Assembly: GCA_015680685.1 (NCBI GenBank)
Contig: MNCI01017558.1
Location: 363,894 to 427,893, forward strand
From: Gnetum montanum
Taxonomy: Eukaryota > Streptophyta > Gnetopsida > Gnetales > Gnetaceae
DNA length: 64,000 bases
Direction: 5' to 3'
Every line of letters begins with the position of its first letter. Positions within the stretch are counted from its first letter, which is position 1. The translations under genes were made by a program, and so were the position numbers. Below the pieces are notes generated by a model. The model had not been told where the DNA came from. It saw only the letters and a list, made by a program, of their open reading frames with translations, and did not search any database. Positions 58,131 through 64,000 of the stretch are shown here, piece by piece.

Positions 58131-59306
58131 AACAAGTCAAACAAAGAAATAAGAAATAGATTTTCTACGACTTTGAGTGTTCTAGTAGTGAGGGTTTCTG
58201 TGGAAAGGCTTTTTGTATATATCTAAGGCAATAAGGGATTTGACATTGATATTATTTGTAATGTTTTCATAATTATTTGGTGATCCTCCAAGCAAAATAT
58301 TGCTTCTTTCCCTTTCACCTGATGATTTATATGAATCTATTACTTAGGAAATTTCTAGAAGGTATGTTTTCATGCAGATTATGGGTTATTTACCTTGTTC
58401 CTCAAGTTTTTTGAATCTTTTAAATTTGGTTTAGAAAGATTGAGATTTAGATCTATCCATGCTTGTTATTTATTAAACTCATTTTTGTTGATAAAGTTTG
58501 TCGATTTGAAAATGATTTCTAAGACCCTTGATATTGATGTTTTTAATCATCATCATGATTTATTGATTATTTGAAAGTGGACACTCTCTTTTAATTTAAC
58601 ATCTCTTGAATTATAAAAGGTTATTTATTTTATTGAATTTTTGATTCTTTCATTAATCTTTGAAAAATTTGAAAGGGATATTATCTCTTATATTGGGCCA
58701 ATCAAGCATCTTGAAACCCTCATTGCAGTTAGTAGTTTTCATAGAATTCAAGATATGATTAAAGTGGAACTTCACTTAATTAAGAAATTCTTCTGCATGC
58801 TAGTGGAATTGATTATATGTAGAAGGTTGTTTATCATAATCTTCCAAAGTCATATCACTATTGTTATCATGAAAGTTATATGTTTTATTCATGTCCTTTT
58901 ATGCTACGAAAAAAGATAAGGCAAGCATGTTAGCAATAAGCTAGTGTAAATGCTACTAAGGTATCTTCTACTAATGTTAAAGATTTTGCTAAAGTTTTTT
59001 CTATAGATGTTGCAAATATTACAATAAATTTTTTTGGTTGATGTTTCAATAGTTAGTCCACCCCTTTCTTTTACTATTGTTCAACAAAATGTATCTTTAA
59101 GGAAGGTTTTGGTAAAATTAGTTTTAAAAAATTCTTTAATAATTAAGGAGAAACAAATATATGTTTCTAATATTTCACAAAATCCTATTGTTGATTAAAA
59201 TGATTTTCAAATAGTTTTTAATAATAAAAAATGTTAAGAAAGTCTATCTATTGGTGAATATATGCCAAATCATTAGAATGTTCAGCATGTTCAAGATATT
59301 TTAATT
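58131..59306. other. AT-rich stretch upstream of LINE(-)
   Basis: Should hold the 5' part of LINE(-) but the minus strand gives no clear ORF1. The plus strand has protein-like pieces (58641-58919; SVQQNVSLRKVLVKLVLKNS near 59100) that faintly recall a LINE ORF1, so a 5' inversion is possible. Unresolved. Confidence 0.25.
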
Positions 59307-59311
59307 ACTAA

Positions 59312-60149
59312 TGATGAGTAGCGGGTATTCCTTACGCCCAACCATATGAATCACTAATGTGTATGTACGATCTGGTCAAATTCCATGGACTTTATTTACC
59401 TACATGACTGTTATATCTAGACGGTGAACTATGCAATCGTTAGTCATTATCTTCCCAATCAACACTTGTGTTAATTGGTACATATGGTTAATTATGATTA
59501 AGATGTAAGATATTTATTTTTATACTTTTTATTATTTTCTCCATTTATTAAATTATTTATTAAATAAATATTTAATATTAAAATTAACTAATTAATTAAC
59601 TAACTAGCCTAACATGGAGTATCTGTTCCCACTTTTCATATACATGCTAAACATATGCTAATATTGATGGGTTACTAAGAGTATACTATTGGGCGTACTA
59701 AGTATTTGCTACTGTAATTATCCAACATTAATATATTCTGCTTAAAGTGGTCATAGTCATGTTGCTGACAAAAAATTAATATTAATTACTTAATAGTAAG
59801 AAAGGAAATAACATGTAAAGTAAATTGTTGGATAGAAGAAATCTTAATTTTTTAAACATTCATGCAAATGTGTCCAGGTACATATGCACTCAAATAAAAT
59901 GCAATACAATCACTTGAATCCATGGTGCGGGCACTAGAGAAAAAACATTCTAACTTCTACGAGAAGAAACTATAAGAGTTTAGCTAAGGGAACAACCAAA
60001 AGGTGTCATAAATGCGATTGGTATGCACATTTCTATAGGTAGTGATTGCACCAATGTTAACATATCTACATCAACACATCCTAAGATGTAGCTATGAGGA
60101 TGCATCAATGAGCATGCATTAACATAGTTGCCTTATTGACATTTTATCA
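59312..60149 (-). repeat. 3' LTR of element F (Athila-like)
   Basis: On the minus strand it starts TGATAAAATGTC at 60149 and ends CTACTCATCA at 59312. It is homologous to the E LTR (10360-11000) and more weakly to the LTRs of A. A GGGGATA tract precedes it. The bases after its end (plus 59307-59311, ACTAA) may be one copy of its target duplication; no partner was found. Confidence 0.7.
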
Positions 60150-60366
60150 TATCCCCATGATTGACTAAAAACTCATCCTCGAGTGAACAAAAATGGGATC
60201 AAGTTTCTTACAAAATTTGGGAAAGTATGGAATTTTATTAATTGACTAACTCTTAGTCCCATATTATGTGGATTACAAAAATTGATGCATTTTACGAAAA
60301 ACCATTTGGACACTTAGAAAAAAAATTATAGGATCCTATTAAATGGACAGAGGCTAGATGAAGTTT

Positions 60367-62315
60367 TCACATAGTGCTTGGAGGTGGAGGATTTTGTGGC
60401 TTTGAGGATTCTTCATCACGTCTTAATGTTGTTAGAGGTTGAGGTTGTCCTATTGCTGCTAGAAACTTGAAGGCATCCAGGAGTGCTTTCATTTTCTCCT
60501 CTTTGCTCTGTGGTCATAGATGGTCCTGGTTACTTTACCTAGACTAGTTGGTGTTGGGTTATTCCATGGGCATGATAATGAAAGAAACATTACCTTCATG
60601 TTGATGAACTAAGCTATGAATGTTTTACGTTCAACATCAAACATTCTGACAAGGTTCTATAGCTCATAGTAGTCATTCCTCCTCCTTACTAGGCTTTCAA
60701 CAACAAATTATTGATTCATGAATGTACTTCTAAGATCTTCAAGCTTCATGTTGGCTATTTTCAACTTTTGTTTTGTATCCTTATGGAGCTTGAACTTCAC
60801 CTCATACAACAAGTAGGAGCTAGGGACCTACTTTGCTAACTCTATCCTTGGACTTCCTACTATCATCATTGCTAGGTTTGCATAGTAGAGGTTGATGAGC
60901 TTCATGTAGTCTATCATATCCTTAATTTGCAACTTTTTTAGGTGGATTTCTGCTTGGTTGTGTGTTTTTAGTCCATCAAAGATGGGTTGCCATGCATCAT
61001 CTCTTTGCTAGAGTTGTTGCATAGCCTCATTTACCTTTACCTTGGTCAGCTTGATTACTTTTCAATTGACCTCTTTGAGCATTCTGACTTGGTCCCTATA
61101 GTGATTTTTTACTTTTTCAAATTTTAGGTTTTCATTCTTGTAGGTGGCAATCTAAATGATAGACTTTTGGTAAAGGAAATAGACTTCATTCATCAAGAGA
61201 TTTCTATTTTTGGAAGCCATCCTCCTCAAATCCAAGTTTACCTTGGTAAACTAATCCTATTGCTAGTAGATATATTCAACCATTTGGTCCTGATGCTACT
61301 CAGTGTTCTGTAGGTGATGATTATCTTTGGTAAGGACTAAGTTCTTCTTGTGAACTTGCAATAGGTCATGGTCAGTGTTTGTTGCCATTACTTTGAACAA
61401 TGATGCATTGAACATCATAATTTCCTTGGCATTCTTAGCCTCTTGGTACTTTTTTTGAAGCTATTAAAAAGCTTCATCTCTTGTTAGTTTAGGCCTAATA
61501 ATGGTAGGATCAAAGAGACAGACTTGTAATTCTACCACCTTAGTGGCTAACCATTGATTGGTAGTGGTAGCCTCCTCGAATTACTCATTGCTAATTAACA
61601 ACTTATCGTTTGTCTCTAAGAGCTATGACTGGGTTGTTGATATGTCTTCTAGACAATCCAAGATCTCCAAAAGCTATTGGTTGGCTCCCACTAGTTGTTT
61701 GAATACTTCTTCATGTTGGGCAACATTAATTCATCTACTCCCTACTTCTACTGATGCATGCATGTTTATCATGGGAGAAATATCTAGTACAGATGCAGTA
61801 GGAGCATTAAAGGCTTTTGCAACTCTATCTTCCATCACCTCTACCACTATTTCTTAGTCCTTGTGTGGCATAATGAGGGTCATTACCTCTTCTTCTTCCT
61901 CTAACATGAGAAAGAAGGCTATTGCATTTCCTAATATTTTGCAAAATGCTTATCCTAGAATAGATATAGTAGCTTCTCTAGCACTCGAATTGGATTGCAT
62001 AGATGCCTAGTTTCTTTACGTGGAAAATGACAGTGCTATCTCACTATCTAGCTAACTAATGGTTCTTGCAACCTCATTCAGGTGGCTCATGGCTAAACAA
62101 TAGATAGACAAATTTCAACCATTTCTAGATCCTTGTTATTATTGTAGCTATTGCTCTCTAAGCTTTCTAAGTCTTTTTGTAGTTACTAACATCTTTGGTA
62201 TTATCTTTAGGGTAGTAGGTGGTGGCAGTGGTGGCTACTCCTCTTCTTGAAGCTTAGTAGTGGCTTTGTCTTTCATCATATTGTTGGCACATTTAGCCAT
62301 TTCATGGAACAACAA
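60367..62315 (-). pseudogene. Coiled-coil gene of element F
   Basis: From FHEMAKCANNMMKD (62309) to PQNPPPPSTM and a stop at 60367, the minus strand follows the C-terminal two thirds of the A extra gene: LVGANQ-LLEILD, KLTRDEA, KKNLVLTKDNHHLQ, ASKNRNLLMNEVYFLYQKS, FEKVKNHYRDQVRMLKEV, LQIKDMIDYMKLINLYYANL and VESLVRRRNDYYEL. It lies directly upstream of the F LTR, the same position as in A. The N-terminal domain is missing; sequence right of 62315 does not match. Confidence 0.65.
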
Positions 62316-62579
62316 AGGTGATAAAATATGAATAAGCCATAGAATATATTCAAAGCAAAAAGATATATGATGGTTGAGCCTTATTGATGTTTTATACTAG
62401 AATTTTCATGTAGAAAATTAGGAAATGAAGATATAATATTTTCATTTTCAAGAGTTAATATTAAGGAAAGAAAAATTCATCATGCTCCTTTGCAATGGGA
62501 AGGATGAAAAGAGTTGAAAAGCTAAAAGAGTCGATCCCATTTATGGATGCATCAATGAGAAATATCAAAGTCCCTATTG
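62316..62579. other. Unassigned AT-rich spacer
   Basis: No feature recognised. Confidence 0.3.
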
Positions 62580-63530
62580 TAAGGTTTGGATAATGTTTTT
62601 ACTGCAAAAAAAAAAAAAAAACAAACACAGTTCCAGCCACTGTACGTGTTGGGAGGAAATAGACGAAATTGCTGTAAAGAAATGAAAACAGTCCAAGAGA
62701 ATGCCATTTTGTTTACAGGGATCGCGTTGGTACCAAGGCAGGGGAATGCAAGGATCTCTTTGCCCTGTAATGGCTTTCATTTCGCGCAGAATCAACTATT
62801 CCTTTTGGCCCTAAATCAGTGACGTCTCTGCTGGTCGCGTAGTGCCAAAAACAAATAAAAAACAATTTTTGCAGGGATGCGGATTCAAGGTGGAAGAAGA
62901 ACTCGCTTAGGTGTTGCCACTTCCAAGGCAGAAACCATTTCAATTTCAAATTTCTTATGCAATTGATCCGCCCGCCTCCGATGACGCCGATGTGTCCTGC
63001 AACGCGTGCACCGCGTGAAGATTTTTCTGGCCGTTGCAGGGCCGTTCCCAACCTACCTTACCTAATGCCGAATTCTCTGATGCTCAGATCTCTATTACAT
63101 TTTCCCTTAACCTTGAAATCTACGGCAGGAATTAAAAAACGATCTGTAGAAACACAAAAACGCAGGAAGCCCAAAGCGAAATTAGGGCAAAATAAAACAG
63201 TTCCAGGCAACCGAAAACCCCATGTCCAGGGCCATATGTCCAATACATCGTTTCTATCTCCAGATCTTTCTCCTCTAGCAACCGAATGTACAGAACAACG
63301 ACGTCGGATGCAGCTGCAGAGCCTTCTTCCGCGGTGGTGGTTGCCAACGATTTCTGGCAAAGTGGGATATATTTTTTTGGAAGTATTCGATGGCAGTTCC
63401 AGGCCTAGCGCCTTCACATTCGGGCTTGGTGTTTCGAATTTAAATTTTTCTAGCCATTTTCATTCGGGTGCAAGTGCACATAAAATATTTAGGATTAAGG
63501 TACCAGTAATATTTATGCCAAGGTAGATAT
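62580..63530 (-). other. GC-richer segment with exon-like pieces
   Basis: Base composition differs from the flanking repeats. On the minus strand 63347-63230 reads ATTTAEEGSAAASDVVVLYI and RLLEEKDLEIETMYW, like the start of a plant protein, without an ATG in that frame just upstream. A second piece (about 63146-63065) is bounded by TTTCTACAG and CATTAG/GTAAGG, good splice signals. The plus strand is also open (62957-63526). I cannot name a product; it may be the 5' end of a host gene or a captured fragment. Confidence 0.3.
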
Positions 63531-63659
63531 TATATTATCGCCTTGTTTATAAACTCACTAGGAGCTTCAATAACCATTCTTCAAATTTTAAGTAAAAATG
63601 AAAGGCTATTAAAGCTATAATTGTGAACAATTATATGAAATATTGGAATTATTTTTCAA

Positions 63660-63952
63660 AAGCAATGTTTATCTCCTAACTTCCTAACCTCCTAAGTTAA
63701 TGCTTCCTAACTTGTTGGGCAAGTAATCTTCTAATTGGCTGGTCAAGTTACTTGGGAGAGAAGTTAGGTGAGATATTTTTAAATATGTAACTTCCCTACC
63801 TACCTTGGAACCCTATAAAAAGGCTTCAAAGGAAGGGAAAAAAAAAGGGGAAGGGAAGGAAGAATCTCAATTGGAATCTCAATTTTTTTTAGGACTTTTG
63901 GGAGGTCTCATACATCACACTTTTGAGAAGACATTGGGATCACACTTGGGCT
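63660..63952 (+). repeat. LTR-like sequence I, related to H
   Basis: AACTTCCCTACC, the TATA box (63814-63820) in CCCTATAAAAAGGCTTCAAA, purine-rich leader and GGGATCACACTTGGG occur in the same order as in H (3550-3700). It runs into the terminal N block. Confidence 0.6.
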
Positions 63953-64000
63953 NNNNNNNNNNNNNNNNNNNNNNNNNNNNNNNNNNNNNNNNNNNNNNNN
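63953..64000. other. Assembly gap at window end
   Basis: Run of N continuing past the window. Confidence 0.98.

Noticed and set aside
62957-63526. 189-codon plus-strand frame as a gene
   Set aside because: No recognisable domain, and the minus strand shows splice-like signals and more protein-like composition; left unassigned.
1-64000. Endogenous plant pararetrovirus
   Set aside because: Every RT-bearing region also has LTRs with integrase or LINE endonuclease; no movement or coat protein motif seen.

Overview
The window is plant nuclear DNA made almost entirely of decayed retrotransposons. Evidence for a land plant is a DEAD-box helicase pseudogene of the plant RH24 type, Ty3/gypsy elements of the plant Athila and Tat/Ogre lineages, plant-type LINEs, and the plant transposon-associated domain of the PF20167 kind. 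The density, size (9-18 kb elements) and age of the insertions suggest a very large genome such as a gymnosperm, but nothing here fixes the species. No intact host gene, rRNA, tRNA or CRISPR array was seen.

The main structure is a nest of insertions. A 5'-truncated LINE on the plus strand (11545-11873, resuming at 52372) was hit by element A, an Athila-like element of about 13.2 kb (11874-52371, exact 5-bp duplication ATTAG). The 5' LTR of A was hit by element B, a Tat/Ogre-like element of about 18.3 kb on the minus strand (12095-39420, duplication GTAGC, LTRs of about 1.65 kb). The gag gene of B was hit by element C, a 9.0-kb plus-strand relative of B (27001-36028) that keeps gag and protease but has no reverse transcriptase or integrase.

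Element A carries gag, protease, RT-RNase H, integrase and, in the place where Athila elements have an env-like gene, a sense gene with an N-terminal plant-transposon domain and a long coiled coil. Relatives of this gene lie at both edges of the window: split copies at 4600-5722 and 48-1640 belonging to a pol-less Athila-like element E (1-11000, minus), and a copy at 60367-62315 next to a related LTR (element F, minus). The two halves in E are separated by an LTR-like repeat and by the truncated RH24-like pseudogene.

Element B has the double RNase H arrangement (RT, RNase H, second plant-type RNase H, integrase) typical of the Tat clade. Between its protease and RT lies a multi-exon gene on the opposite strand (about 19455-23879). 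It has clear GT-AG introns, a degenerate FCP1/NIF-like HAD phosphatase domain, a plant-transposon-like domain and coiled-coil exons. This antisense gene is the most unusual item in the window. B and C also carry several short tandem arrays between their genes.

The right part (52377-59311) is two LINE copies arranged tail to tail. The far right (62580-63530) is a GC-richer segment with exon-like pieces of unknown identity, followed by a second copy of the LTR family seen at 3.1-4.2 kb. All coding regions are broken by frameshifts and stops, mostly explained by C-to-T decay. Three N runs and three single-N joins mark assembly gaps.
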